Assembly: GCA_964645155.1 (NCBI GenBank)
Contig: CAZYBG010000034.1
Location: 1 to 29,923 of the forward strand
DNA from: CAZYBG01 sp964645155
GTDB taxonomy: Bacteria > Pseudomonadota > Alphaproteobacteria > Rhodobacterales > Rhodobacteraceae
Direction: 5' to 3'
Length of the DNA stretch: 29,923 bases
Shown here: in pieces, positions 14,969 to 24,083 of the stretch
Layout: the number at the start of each line of letters is the position of its first letter
How positions within the stretch are numbered: the first letter of the stretch is position 1
The notes under the pieces: model-generated
The model's input: the letters and a program-made list of their open reading frames with translations, nothing else
Databases searched by the model: none
Told to the model about the DNA's origin: nothing
Translations under genes and position numbers: made by a program

Positions 14969-15625
14969 TCAGGCGGGCGCGTTCTCCGCGAAGGTGGCGA
15001 GCTGCGCGTCGAGCGCCCGCGCGAAGGCCGGCCGCGCCAGGCAGCGCTCGAGATAGGCCGAGAGCCGCGGATGACGCGCAAGGATCGGCTCGTCCTCGAG
15101 CGCGCGCAGGACCGTCGCCATGACGATGTCGGCCACCGTGAAGCGCCCCGTCAGCCAGTCCCGCCCCTCCAGCCACCGCGCGAGCGCGGCGAGCCGCCGG
15201 TCGAGCAGCGCCTCGGCCACCGGGCGGAAGCCCTCCACCCAGGCCTCGCCGGAGTGGAAGATGCCGGGATTGACCAGGTTGTCGACCCTGGGCTCGACCG
15301 AGTTCAGCGCGGCAAAGGTCCAGGCGGCCATCTGCGCCTCGTCCTGCGCGTCGCGGGGGGCGAGGGCGGGGGACTTGCGCGCGATGTGCAGCAGGATCGC
15401 GCCGCTTTCGAACAGCCGGACCTCGCCGTCGCGGAGCGCGGGCACCTGGCCGAAGGGCTGCCAGGCGCGGTAGGGGGCATCGGCCGCGTCGGCCTCGCCC
15501 GGCGCGAGCAGATGTTCGCGATAGGGCAGCCCCGCCTCCTCCAGTGCCCAGCGCGGGCGCAGGTCCTTGACATAGCCCTGCGCGACGGGCGGCACCCAGG
15601 CGAAGGCGCTGATCTCGATCGTCAT
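14969..15625 (-). CDS. Glutathione S-transferase family protein
   Basis: A 218-residue protein with an N-terminal thioredoxin-like domain (residues about 3-80; PFGQVPALRDGEVRLFESGA is the cis-Pro and Glu-Ser glutathione-binding stretch) and a C-terminal helical domain (FTVADIVMATVLRAL, then the N-capping-like region). ATG 15625 has GGGAGA upstream. It follows the DUF1428 gene by 82 nt on the same strand, so both may be under the divergent MarR regulator. The substrate is unknown. Confidence 0.92.
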   Translation of the reverse strand: MTIEISAFAWVPPVAQGYVKDLRPRWALEEAGLPYREHLLAPGEADAADAPYRAWQPFGQVPALRDGEVRLFESGAILLHIARKSPALAPRDAQDEAQMAAWTFAALNSVEPRVDNLVNPGIFHSGEAWVEGFRPVAEALLDRRLAALARWLEGRDWLTGRFTVADIVMATVLRALEDEPILARHPRLSAYLERCLARPAFARALDAQLATFAENAPA

Positions 15626-15707
15626 GACGGTTCTCCCGACGGATTGAAGGCGTGATCGGCCGCGGTCCCGCGGCATCTGGGGCAGGGCAGGGGCCTGCGC
15701 GGCAGGT

Positions 15708-16082
15708 TCAGGCCGGCACGGCCGCGCGTTCGGCGAGAAGCTCCTCGAAGCCGCCCCACATCATCCGCTGCCCGTCGAACGGTGCCTTCGACATCTCCAT
15801 GCCCGAGAGGCGCCCGTCCTTCATCACGGCCTCCATGCCGCGGTCGCACGCGGCCCTGTCGGTCCATTCGGTCCACGAGAAGACGACCGCTTCGTCCGCC
15901 TTCAGCTTCACCGCCATCGGGAACGAGGTGACCTTGCCGTCCGGCACGTCCACGCCCCAGGTCTCGCGGACGGCGAGGCAGCCATGGTCCCTCGCCACCT
16001 CCCAGAACTCGCGCGCCATCTTGCGGTAGGCGTCCTTGTTCGCGACGGGGACCGCGAGGAGAAATCCCTGGATGTAAGGCAT
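15708..16082 (-). CDS. DUF1428 family protein
   Basis: A 124-residue protein starting MPYIQGFLLAVPVANKDAYR, with WGVDVPDGKVTSFPMAVKL, VVFSWTEWTDRAACD and a C-terminal FDGQRMMWGGFEELL. These are the marks of DUF1428 (YbaA-like), a small dimeric alpha-beta barrel of unknown function. ATG 16082 has GGAG 8 nt upstream. It is the first gene of a likely operon with the GST and is divergent from the MarR regulator. Confidence 0.92.
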   Translation of the reverse strand: MPYIQGFLLAVPVANKDAYRKMAREFWEVARDHGCLAVRETWGVDVPDGKVTSFPMAVKLKADEAVVFSWTEWTDRAACDRGMEAVMKDGRLSGMEMSKAPFDGQRMMWGGFEELLAERAAVPA

Positions 16083-16126
16083 CTGATGCTCCGTGATCTG
16101 GATTCGCCCGGGCAGCTTGACGCGGA

Positions 16127-16143
16127 GTTGATTTGATATCAAC
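16127..16143. promoter_or_regulatory. Candidate MarR operator GTTGAT-N5-ATCAAC
   Basis: GTTGAT (16127-16132) and ATCAAC (16138-16143) are exact inverted arms around TTGAT, and the inner TTGATATCAA (16133-16142) is itself a perfect 10-bp palindrome. The site lies 12 bp before the MarR ATG in the 73-bp spacer to the DUF1428 gene. A TTGACG at 16117-16122 may be a -35 that the operator overlaps. MarR proteins usually repress both their own gene and the divergent one from such sites. Confidence 0.65.
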
Positions 16144-16155
16144 CTTCTTGTCGCC

Positions 16156-16596
16156 ATGCGCGACGATCTGCCGATCTCGACCACCGCGGAGGTCCGCGAC
16201 CGCTGCCTGTGCCTGCAGGCGCAGCGTGCCGCGCGCACGCTGGCGCGGCGCTTCGATGCCGTGCTGAAGCCGGTCGGGCTGACCAACGGGCAGTTCTCGC
16301 TCCTGATGTCGCTGAACCGGCCCGCGCCGCCGCGGATCGGCGATCTGGTGCCGTTCCTCGCGATGGACCGCAGCACGCTGACCGCGGCGCTGAAGCCGCT
16401 GCAGCGCCGCGGCCTCGTTTCGGTCCGGGCCGATACCGCCGATGCACGCTCGCGGCGGGTGACGCTGACCGAGGCCGGGCGCGCGCTGCTGGCCACCGCG
16501 GTGCCGCTCTGGCGGGCGGCCCATGATGCGCTGGACAAGGATCTGGCCGGCGTCGATCCCGGCCTGCTCCGGGCCGGCCTCAGCGCCATCGCCTAG
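16156..16596 (+). CDS. MarR family transcriptional regulator
   Basis: A 146-residue winged-helix regulator: N-terminal dimerisation helices (CLCLQAQRAARTLARRFDAV), LTNGQFSLLMSLNR, recognition region IGDLVPFLAMDRSTLTAALK and wing LVSVRADTADARSRRVTLTE, with a C-terminal dimer helix. The DxRSRR-type wing is typical of MarR proteins. It is divergent from the DUF1428-gst pair with a palindromic operator candidate in between. A role in sensing an electrophile or aromatic compound, with glutathione conjugation as the response, is inferred from context. Cys16 and Cys18 near the N-terminus could be redox-sensing. Confidence 0.92.
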   Translation: MRDDLPISTTAEVRDRCLCLQAQRAARTLARRFDAVLKPVGLTNGQFSLLMSLNRPAPPRIGDLVPFLAMDRSTLTAALKPLQRRGLVSVRADTADARSRRVTLTEAGRALLATAVPLWRAAHDALDKDLAGVDPGLLRAGLSAIA

Positions 16597-16636
16597 ACCG
16601 GTGCGCCCGGCCGGGTGGCCCGTCACGGTCGCGTCT

Positions 16637-16658
16637 ACGGGCCCCTTTACAGGCCCGT
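16637..16658 (+). terminator. Hairpin downstream of marR
   Basis: ACGGGCC (16637-16643) and GGCCCGT (16652-16658) form a perfect 7-bp stem with an 8-nt loop, 41 nt after the marR stop. No U-tract follows, so its role as a terminator is only likely, not certain. Confidence 0.4.
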
Positions 16659-16687
16659 CTGAGGGCAGCCGGCCCCGCAGGCCGCCC

Positions 16688-16718
16688 AAAAAAGAGGCGC
16701 CGGCGGTCTTGGCCGGCG
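16688..16718 (-). terminator. Intrinsic-terminator-like hairpin with U-tract, reading away from dusB
   Basis: On the minus strand a 7-bp stem (CGCCGGC at 16718-16712, GCCGGCG at 16704-16698) with a 7-nt loop is followed by CCTC and six U. This is a good Rho-independent terminator, but no minus-strand gene ends here, since dusB and the genes after it are on the plus strand. It would stop antisense transcription from the dusB side. Confidence 0.5.
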
Positions 16719-16735
16719 ATTACGGGATCGCGCCG

Positions 16736-16764
16736 TTGAAACTCCGGCGCCTGCGGTCTACCTC
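16736..16764 (+). promoter_or_regulatory. Candidate promoter of the dusB-ntr operon
   Basis: TTGAAA (16736-16741), a 17-nt spacer and TACCTC (16759-16764) lie 28-56 bp before the dusB start. The -35 is good and the -10 is weak. The 9-bp arms AGGCGCCGG (16695-16703) and CCGGCGCCT (16744-16752) bracket it, the latter inside the spacer. Confidence 0.4.
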
Positions 16765-16791
16765 CGGGCAGCGCGCTCAAGGATTAGGCAT

Positions 16792-17768
<977 letters not shown>

Positions 17769-17772
<4 letters not shown>

Positions 17773-18854
17773 TGCTCGATGCCGAGACGCTCTGGGCCTC
17801 GCTGCCGCTGCCGGCCTTCCTGGTGGACGGCGCCGACCGGATCGAGGCGATCAATCCGGCCGCCGAACAGTTCATGAACGCCTCCGAAAAGCTCCTCAAG
17901 GGCCAGCCGCTTTGGGACCGGCTGATGGTCGACGCGCCGCTCGACGGCGCGCTCGATCGGGTGCGCGAGAACCGGGCGCTCCTCTTCGTCAACGATGTCG
18001 ACGTGACCGCGGGCGACCGGCCGCCGTTCCACTGCGCGCTCCAGATCGCGCCGGTCTCGGACGACCCCGCGCGCGTCCTCCTGATGATCACCTCGCGCGA
18101 GATCGCCGAGCGGCTGGAGCGGTCGCATTCGGTGAAATCGGCCGCCAAGTCGGCGATCGGCATGGCCGAGATGCTGGCGCACGAGATCAAGAACCCGCTC
18201 GCCGGGATCACCGGCGCGGCGCAGCTTCTGTCGATGAACCTCACGGGAAGCGACCTCGAGCTCACCGACCTGATCGTCGAGGAGACGCGGCGGGTGGTGA
18301 AGCTCCTCGAACAGGTCGAGCAGTTCGGCAATCTCCGCGCGCCCGAGCGCCGGGCGGTCAACATCCACGACCTGCTCGACCGCGCGCGCAAGTCCGCGGT
18401 GATCGGCTTCGCCGCGCACATGGCCGTGATCGAGGACTACGACCCCTCGCTGCCGCCGACCTGGGCCGACCCCGACCAGATGCTGCAGGTGTTTCTCAAC
18501 CTGCTCAAGAACGCCGCCGAGGCGAACCCGGCGGGCGGCACGATCCGGCTGCACACCTTCTACGACCTGTCGCTGCGGCTGCGCCGCTCGGACGGCGGCG
18601 GGGTGTCGCTGCCGCTGGTGGTCGAGATCATCGACGACGGCCCCGGCCTGCCGCCGGCCATCGCGGCCGACGTGTTCGAGGCCTTCGTCTCCGGGCGCGA
18701 GAACGGCACCGGCCTCGGCCTTGCGCTGGTGTCGAAGATCGTCTCCGAGCACGAGGGCTGGGTCAGCGTCGATTCCGTGCCCGGCCGCACCGTGTTCCGG
18801 ATTTCGCTGCCGATCGCGCCCAAGGAGGCGCAAGCTGAAGAGGAGAGCCCCTGA
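17769..18854 (+). CDS. ntrB: Nitrogen regulation sensor histidine kinase NtrB
   Basis: A 361-residue cytoplasmic kinase that phosphorylates NtrC under nitrogen limitation and is controlled by PII. Residues about 10-115 form a PAS domain (PLPAFLVDGADRIEAINPAA). The H-box is MLAHEIKNPLAG with phospho-acceptor His138. The N-box is LLKNAAEANP and the G-boxes are DDGPGLP and GTGLGLALVSKI. No membrane segment is present. Two adjacent ATGs (17769, 17772) are possible starts; the first gives the ATGA overlap with dusB. ntrC begins one nucleotide after its stop. Confidence 0.96.
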
Positions 18855-18855
18855 G

Positions 18856-20223
18856 ATGGACGGAACCGTACTCGTTGCCGACGACGACCGCACCATCCGC
18901 ACCGTGCTGACCCAGGCGCTGACCCGCGCCGGCTGCAAGGTTCACGCGACCTCGTCGCTGCTCACGCTGATGCGCTGGGTCGAGGAGGGCAAGGGCGATC
19001 TGGTGATCTCGGACGTGGTCATGCCCGACGGCAACGGGCTCGAGGCGCTGCCGAAGATCGGCGAGCAGCGACCCGGCCTGCCGGTGATCGTGATCTCGGC
19101 GCAGAACACCATCATGACGGCGATCCAGGCCGCCGAGAAGGACGCCTACGACTATCTGCCGAAGCCGTTCGACCTGCCCGACCTGATGAAGCGCGCGGCC
19201 CGCGCGCTGGACGTCAAGCGCCGCGCCCAGCCGAGGCCCGCCTCCCGCGCCGAGGCGGTGGCGGGCAACGATCTTCCGCTGGTCGGCCGCACCCCGGCGA
19301 TGCAGGCGCTCTACCGGCTGGTGGCGCGGGTGATGAACACCGAGATGCCGGTGCTGGTCACCGGCGAATCGGGCACCGGCAAGTCGCTGATCGCCCGGGC
19401 GATCCACGACTTCTCCGACCGCAGGACGCTGCCCTTCGTGGTGGCGCAGGCGGGCGACCTCGCCGGCATGGACGGGCCTTCGACGGTGCTCGCCCGGGCG
19501 CGCGGCGGCACGCTGATCTTCGACGAGGTCGGCGACTTCGACGCCGAGACGCAGGCGCGGATCGTCCGGATGCTCGACACCTTCACCGACACCGCCCCGC
19601 GGGTGATGGCGACCTCGCAGAGCGACCTCGTCCAGCGGATGGAGGGCGGCGCCTTCCGGCAGGACCTGTACTACCGGCTGGCCGGCGTGACGCTCGCCGT
19701 GCCGTCGCTGCGCGAGCGGGTCGAGGACATCCCGCTCCTGGCCGAACACTTCCTCGGCCGTGCCGATCCGGGCGGCACGATCCGTCGGCTGAGGCCCGAG
19801 GCGATGGAGCTGATCCGCGCCTATTCCTGGCCCGGCAACGTCCGCCAGCTGGAGAACACCATCCGGCGCCTCGTCGTGACGAGCCCGGAGGAGGAGATCG
19901 GCCGGGGCGAGGTCGAGGCCGTCCTCGGCAACCAGCCGGCGATGGAGCCGCTGCGCGGCACCGGCGACGGCGAGAAGCTCGCCGCCTCGGTCGGCAAGCA
20001 CCTCAAGCGCTACTTCGACCTGCATGGCGGCGTGCTGCCGCCGCCCGGCCTCTACCAGCGCATCCTGCGCGAGGTCGAGATGCCGCTGATCGAGATCGCG
20101 CTCGACGCCACCGGCGGAAACCAGGCCAAATGTGCCGATCTTCTGGGGATCAACCGCAATACCTTGCGCAAGAAGATCACCGACCTTGATATCCGCGTGA
20201 CTCGCCGCCGCAAGTTGATGTAA
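18856..20223 (+). CDS. ntrC: Nitrogen regulation response regulator NtrC lacking the GAFTGA loop
   Basis: A 455-residue enhancer-binding-type regulator. The receiver domain has Asp53 as phospho-acceptor (LVISDVVMPDGNG) with Asp10/11, Ser81 and Lys103. The AAA+ domain has Walker A TGESGTGKS (169-177), Walker B TLIFDEVGD (219-227) and the downstream SWPGNVRQLENTIRR. The Fis-type HTH ends the protein (GGNQAKCADLLGINRNTLRK). Between residues 199 and 218 the usual ELFGHEKGAFTGA stretch is absent (FVVAQAGDLAGMDGPSTVLA instead). Rhodobacter capsulatus NtrC likewise lacks this loop and activates sigma70 rather than sigma54 promoters. ATG 18856 is preceded by GGAG in the ntrB end. Confidence 0.95.
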   Translation: MDGTVLVADDDRTIRTVLTQALTRAGCKVHATSSLLTLMRWVEEGKGDLVISDVVMPDGNGLEALPKIGEQRPGLPVIVISAQNTIMTAIQAAEKDAYDYLPKPFDLPDLMKRAARALDVKRRAQPRPASRAEAVAGNDLPLVGRTPAMQALYRLVARVMNTEMPVLVTGESGTGKSLIARAIHDFSDRRTLPFVVAQAGDLAGMDGPSTVLARARGGTLIFDEVGDFDAETQARIVRMLDTFTDTAPRVMATSQSDLVQRMEGGAFRQDLYYRLAGVTLAVPSLRERVEDIPLLAEHFLGRADPGGTIRRLRPEAMELIRAYSWPGNVRQLENTIRRLVVTSPEEEIGRGEVEAVLGNQPAMEPLRGTGDGEKLAASVGKHLKRYFDLHGGVLPPPGLYQRILREVEMPLIEIALDATGGNQAKCADLLGINRNTLRKKITDLDIRVTRRRKLM

Positions 20224-20276
20224 AGGGGCAACAGAAGCGTGGCGCGGGGGTCGCAGGCCCGGATCGGAGCCACGCC

Positions 20277-22577
20277 ATGTGGCGGTTGCCGCCCCCGGCG
20301 GCACAAGATCGTGAGGCACGTGTGGCAAGCCCGGCGCGCGGAGCACCGTGGGACAGGCTGAACCGTCTGCGCAAGCAGCGGCGCGTCCAGAACCTCGCCA
20401 CGCTCGGCCTCGTGGTGCTCGGGCCGGTCCTTGCCGTCACCACCTTCCTGATGCTCGGCCCGCTGGACCAGGGCGGCACCTCGTCGGGGCTGCGGATCGT
20501 GCTGCTGGCCGATCTCGTCTACATCCTCGTCGTGGCGGCGCTGGTCGCGCAGCGCGTGGCGCGGATGTTCGCCGCGCGCAGGGCCCGCTCGGCCGGGGCG
20601 CGGCTGCACCTGCGCCTCGCCGGCGTCTTCGCCGCGGTCGCGCTCGGGCCGGCGGTCCTCGTCGCGGTGTTCGCGGCGTTCTCGATCAACTTCGGCCTCG
20701 AAGGCTGGTTCTCGGACCGGGTCCGGGCGGTCGTCGGCAGCTCGCTCTCGGCGGCGCAGGCCTACGAGGACGAGCATCGCCGCGACCTTGCCGCCGATGC
20801 GCGGGCGCTGGCCGGCTATCTCATCATCGCCCGCCGTGCGACGCCCTTCATCGGCGATGGCGAGTTGCGCCAGCTTCTCACCCAGGGCCAGGCGCAGATC
20901 CAGCGCGGCCTGAAGGAGGCCTATGTCATCGACGGCGCGGGCGAGATCCGCGCCCGGGGCGAACGCTCCTACCTGTTCGACTTCGAGCGCCCGAGCGACG
21001 CCGATCTCGCCCGCGCGGCCGCCGGCGAGACCGTCATCATCGAGGACTGGGACATCAACGAGTTTCGCGCGCTCGTCGCGCTCGACGGCTATGTCGACCG
21101 GTTCCTCTATGTCAGCCGCGAGGTCGACGGCCAGCTCCTGTCGCTCCTCGACGACACGCAGGAGACGGTCCACCTCTACCAGCAGCTCGAAAGCGACCGC
21201 GGCCGCCTGCTGTTCGAGTTCGGGCTGCTCTATCTCGGCTTCGCGCTGATCCTGATCCTCGCCGCGATCTGGATGGGGATGTGGTTCGCCGAGCGGCTGT
21301 CGCGCCCGGTCGGCCGGCTGGCGGGCGCCGCACAGCGGATCGGCGGCGGCGATCTCGACGTGCAGGTCCCCGAGGAGGAGGGCGAGGACGAGATCGCCGT
21401 CCTGGGCCGCGTGTTCAACCAGATGACCCGCCAGCTCAAGGGCCAGCGCGACGCGCTGATCGAGAGCCACCGGGTGACCGAGGCCCGGCGCCGGCAGTTC
21501 GATTCGGTGCTGTCCTCGGTGACCGCGGGCGTGATGGGCCTTGACGCCGAAGGGCGGGTCGACTTCATGAACCGCTCGGCGGCGCGGCTGCTCAGTCTGG
21601 CCGCGGACGGCGCCCATGGCCGCAGCCTGGGCGAGGCGGTGCCCGAGTTCGCGGCGCTGTTCCGCCGCCTGCGCGAGGGACCGGGCGAGACCCAGCAGGA
21701 GGAGGTGCGCCTGTCGCGCGGCGGCAAGCTCGAAAGCCTGCTGGTGCGCATGGCGCTGCGCCGCAACGCCGACGGCCGGCTCGAGGGCTATGTCGTCGCG
21801 TTCGACGACGTGACCGACCTGGTCAGCGCGCAGCGGATGGCGGCCTGGGGCGACGTGGCGCGCCGCATCGCCCACGAGATCAAGAACCCGCTGACGCCGA
21901 TCCAGCTTTCGGCCGAGCGGCTGCGCCGCAAGTTCCGCCCGCTGGTCGGCGAGCAGGGCGAGACGCTGGAGCAGATGACCGAGGTGATCGTCCGGCAGAC
22001 CAACGACCTGCGCCGCATCGTCGACGAGTTCTCCCGGTTCGCCCGGATGCCCGAGCCCGAGCGGCGCGAGGAGGACCTCGCGCGGATCGTCCGCGACGCG
22101 GCGCTGCTGCAGGAGGGGGCGATGGGCGCGACGCGGCTGAGCGCCGACATCGCCGCCGGCCCGCTGCCGGCCGATCTCGACCGCACGATGATCGGGCAGG
22201 CCCTGACCAACCTCATCAAGAACGCCGGCGAGGCGATCGAGACGCTGCAGGAGAAGGGCGCGCCGGAGGGCTATCTGCCCGAGGTCCGGGTCAGCCTCGG
22301 CACCGAGGGCGGCCAGGCCGTCATCCGGATCACGGACAACGGCGTCGGCCTGCCCGAGGACCGCGCGCGGCTGTTCGAGCCCTATGTGACGACCCGCGCC
22401 AAGGGCACCGGGCTCGGCCTGCCGATCGTCAAGAAGATCATCGAGGAACATGGCGGCTCGCTGGTCCTGACCGACGCGCCGCCGTTTGCCGAGGGCGCGC
22501 ATCGCGGCGCCATGGCCGAAATCCGCCTCGTGCTCAGCCCCGCCCGCGCGGCGCCGGCCGAGCCCGAGGCCGTCTGA
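20277..22577 (+). CDS. ntrY: Nitrogen regulation membrane sensor histidine kinase NtrY
   Basis: A 766-residue kinase partner of NtrX. Hydrophobic segments at about 40-60, 72-94, 111-138 and 311-337 predict a membrane sensor with a large extracytoplasmic loop between the third and fourth. Then come a HAMP domain (LSRPVGRLAGAAQRIGGGDL), a PAS domain (FDSVLSSVTAGVMGLDAEGR), the H-box ARRIAHEIKNPLTPIQ with His533, N-box LIKNAGEA and G-boxes DNGVGLP and GTGLGLPIVKKI. ATG 20277 has GGAG 7 nt upstream. It is 53 nt after ntrC. In alphaproteobacteria NtrYX senses redox or nitrogen status and affects envelope and nitrogen genes. Confidence 0.95.
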   Translation: MWRLPPPAAQDREARVASPARGAPWDRLNRLRKQRRVQNLATLGLVVLGPVLAVTTFLMLGPLDQGGTSSGLRIVLLADLVYILVVAALVAQRVARMFAARRARSAGARLHLRLAGVFAAVALGPAVLVAVFAAFSINFGLEGWFSDRVRAVVGSSLSAAQAYEDEHRRDLAADARALAGYLIIARRATPFIGDGELRQLLTQGQAQIQRGLKEAYVIDGAGEIRARGERSYLFDFERPSDADLARAAAGETVIIEDWDINEFRALVALDGYVDRFLYVSREVDGQLLSLLDDTQETVHLYQQLESDRGRLLFEFGLLYLGFALILILAAIWMGMWFAERLSRPVGRLAGAAQRIGGGDLDVQVPEEEGEDEIAVLGRVFNQMTRQLKGQRDALIESHRVTEARRRQFDSVLSSVTAGVMGLDAEGRVDFMNRSAARLLSLAADGAHGRSLGEAVPEFAALFRRLREGPGETQQEEVRLSRGGKLESLLVRMALRRNADGRLEGYVVAFDDVTDLVSAQRMAAWGDVARRIAHEIKNPLTPIQLSAERLRRKFRPLVGEQGETLEQMTEVIVRQTNDLRRIVDEFSRFARMPEPERREEDLARIVRDAALLQEGAMGATRLSADIAAGPLPADLDRTMIGQALTNLIKNAGEAIETLQEKGAPEGYLPEVRVSLGTEGGQAVIRITDNGVGLPEDRARLFEPYVTTRAKGTGLGLPIVKKIIEEHGGSLVLTDAPPFAEGAHRGAMAEIRLVLSPARAAPAEPEAV

Positions 22578-22597
22578 ACGGAACAACGGAGGGACCG

Positions 22598-24022
22598 ATG
22601 GCCGACATTCTCATCACCGACGACGAGCGCGACATCCGCGAGCTGATCTCGGACATTCTGAAGGACGAGGGCTACACCACGCGGCTCGCCGCCAATTCCG
22701 AGGAGTGCATGGCCGCGATCAACGCCGACCCGCCGGCGTTGATGATCCTCGACATCTGGCTGAAGGACAGCCAGATGGACGGGATCGACATCCTCAAGAA
22801 GGTCCGGCGCGACAACCCCGACGTGCCGGTCGTGATCATCTCGGGCCATGGCAACATCGAGATCGCGGTGGCCGCGATCAAGCAGGGTGCCTACGACTTC
22901 ATCGAAAAGCCGTTCAACATCGACCAGCTCCTCGTCGTGATTGGCCGCGCGATGGAGACCTCGCGGCTCCGGCGCGAGAATTCCGACCTGCGCCGCAAGG
23001 ACGTGACGACGGCCGAGATGATCGGCTCGTGCGCGTCGTTCAAGGCGCTCAAGTCGAACCTCGACAAGGTCACGAAGTCGAACGGCCGGGTGATGCTGAC
23101 CGGCGCGCCCGGCGCCGGCAAGGAGGTCGCGGCACGCTACATCCACGCCCATTCCGGCCGCGCCGGGGCGCGCTTCGTCACGGTGAACTGCGCCGCGGTC
23201 GAGCCCGCTCGGATGGAGGAGGTGCTGTTCGGCCGCGAGAGCGCGGGCAGGGGGGTCGAGCCGGGGCTGCTGGAGCAGGCACATGGCGGCGTGATCTACT
23301 TCGACGAGGTCGCCGACATGCCGCCCGGCACGCAGTCGAAGATTCTGCGCGTGCTGGTCGAGCAGCAGTTCCAGCGCGCCGGCGGCGCCGACAAGGTGCG
23401 CGTCGACCTCCGCGTAATCTCCTCGACCTCGCGCAACCTCGAGGCCGAGATCGCCGCCGGGCGGTTCCGCCAGGAGCTCTACCACCGCCTGAACGTGGTG
23501 CCGATCGCGGTGCCATCCCTCGAGGAGCGCCGCGAGGACATCCCCGTCCTCGCCCGGCACTTCGTGCAGCAGTTCAACCGCAGCCAGGGCCTGCCGCTGC
23601 GCGAGCTGTCCGACGAGGCGGCGGCGGTGCTGCAGACGATGCCGTGGCCCGGCAACGTGCGCCAGCTCCGCAACGTGATCGAACGGGTGCTGATCCTCGG
23701 CGAGGGAGCCGGCCCGATCGTCGCCCGCGAACTGCCTCAGGCCGCGCCGGCGCCCGAGGCCGAGGGCCGGATCGTGCTGACCGGCGGGCTGGCCACGCTG
23801 CCGCTGCGCGAGGCGCGCGAGCTGTTCGAGCGGGAGTACCTCCTGACCCAGATCAACCGCTTCGGCGGGAACATCTCGCGGACGGCGAACTTCGTCGGCA
23901 TGGAGCGCTCGGCGCTGCACCGCAAGCTCAAGTCGCTCGGCGTCAGCACGGTCTCGAAGGGCGGCGCCCGGGTCGCCTTCTTCGACGACGAGATGGACGA
24001 GGTGGCCGCGGCGGCCAATTGA
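22598..24022 (+). CDS. ntrX: Nitrogen regulation response regulator NtrX
   Basis: A 474-residue response regulator: receiver with Asp52 (LMILDIWLKDSQMDG) and Lys104, AAA+ domain with Walker A TGAPGAGKE (168-176), Walker B VIYFDEVAD, WPGNVRQLRNVIERV, and a C-terminal Fis-type HTH (FGGNISRTANFVGMERSALH). The site of the GAFTGA loop reads FGRESAGRGVEPG (211-223), so sigma54 contact is not expected, as in other alphaproteobacterial NtrX proteins. ATG 22598 follows ACGGAGGGACC and starts 21 nt after ntrY, its kinase. Confidence 0.96.
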   Translation: MADILITDDERDIRELISDILKDEGYTTRLAANSEECMAAINADPPALMILDIWLKDSQMDGIDILKKVRRDNPDVPVVIISGHGNIEIAVAAIKQGAYDFIEKPFNIDQLLVVIGRAMETSRLRRENSDLRRKDVTTAEMIGSCASFKALKSNLDKVTKSNGRVMLTGAPGAGKEVAARYIHAHSGRAGARFVTVNCAAVEPARMEEVLFGRESAGRGVEPGLLEQAHGGVIYFDEVADMPPGTQSKILRVLVEQQFQRAGGADKVRVDLRVISSTSRNLEAEIAAGRFRQELYHRLNVVPIAVPSLEERREDIPVLARHFVQQFNRSQGLPLRELSDEAAAVLQTMPWPGNVRQLRNVIERVLILGEGAGPIVARELPQAAPAPEAEGRIVLTGGLATLPLREARELFEREYLLTQINRFGGNISRTANFVGMERSALHRKLKSLGVSTVSKGGARVAFFDDEMDEVAAAAN

Positions 24023-24083
24023 CCGCCGCCGCCGGCTCTGCCATGCATCGGCGCCGTGGCCCCGCAGGCCGGAGAGGTATCTG

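Noticed and set aside
20052..22586. Very long open frame (about 844 codons) on the minus strand opposite ntrY
   Set aside because: Its translation is rich in Arg, His, Asp and Ala with no family features. In DNA this GC-rich, frames opposite real genes stay open by chance, and ntrY on the plus strand is unmistakable.
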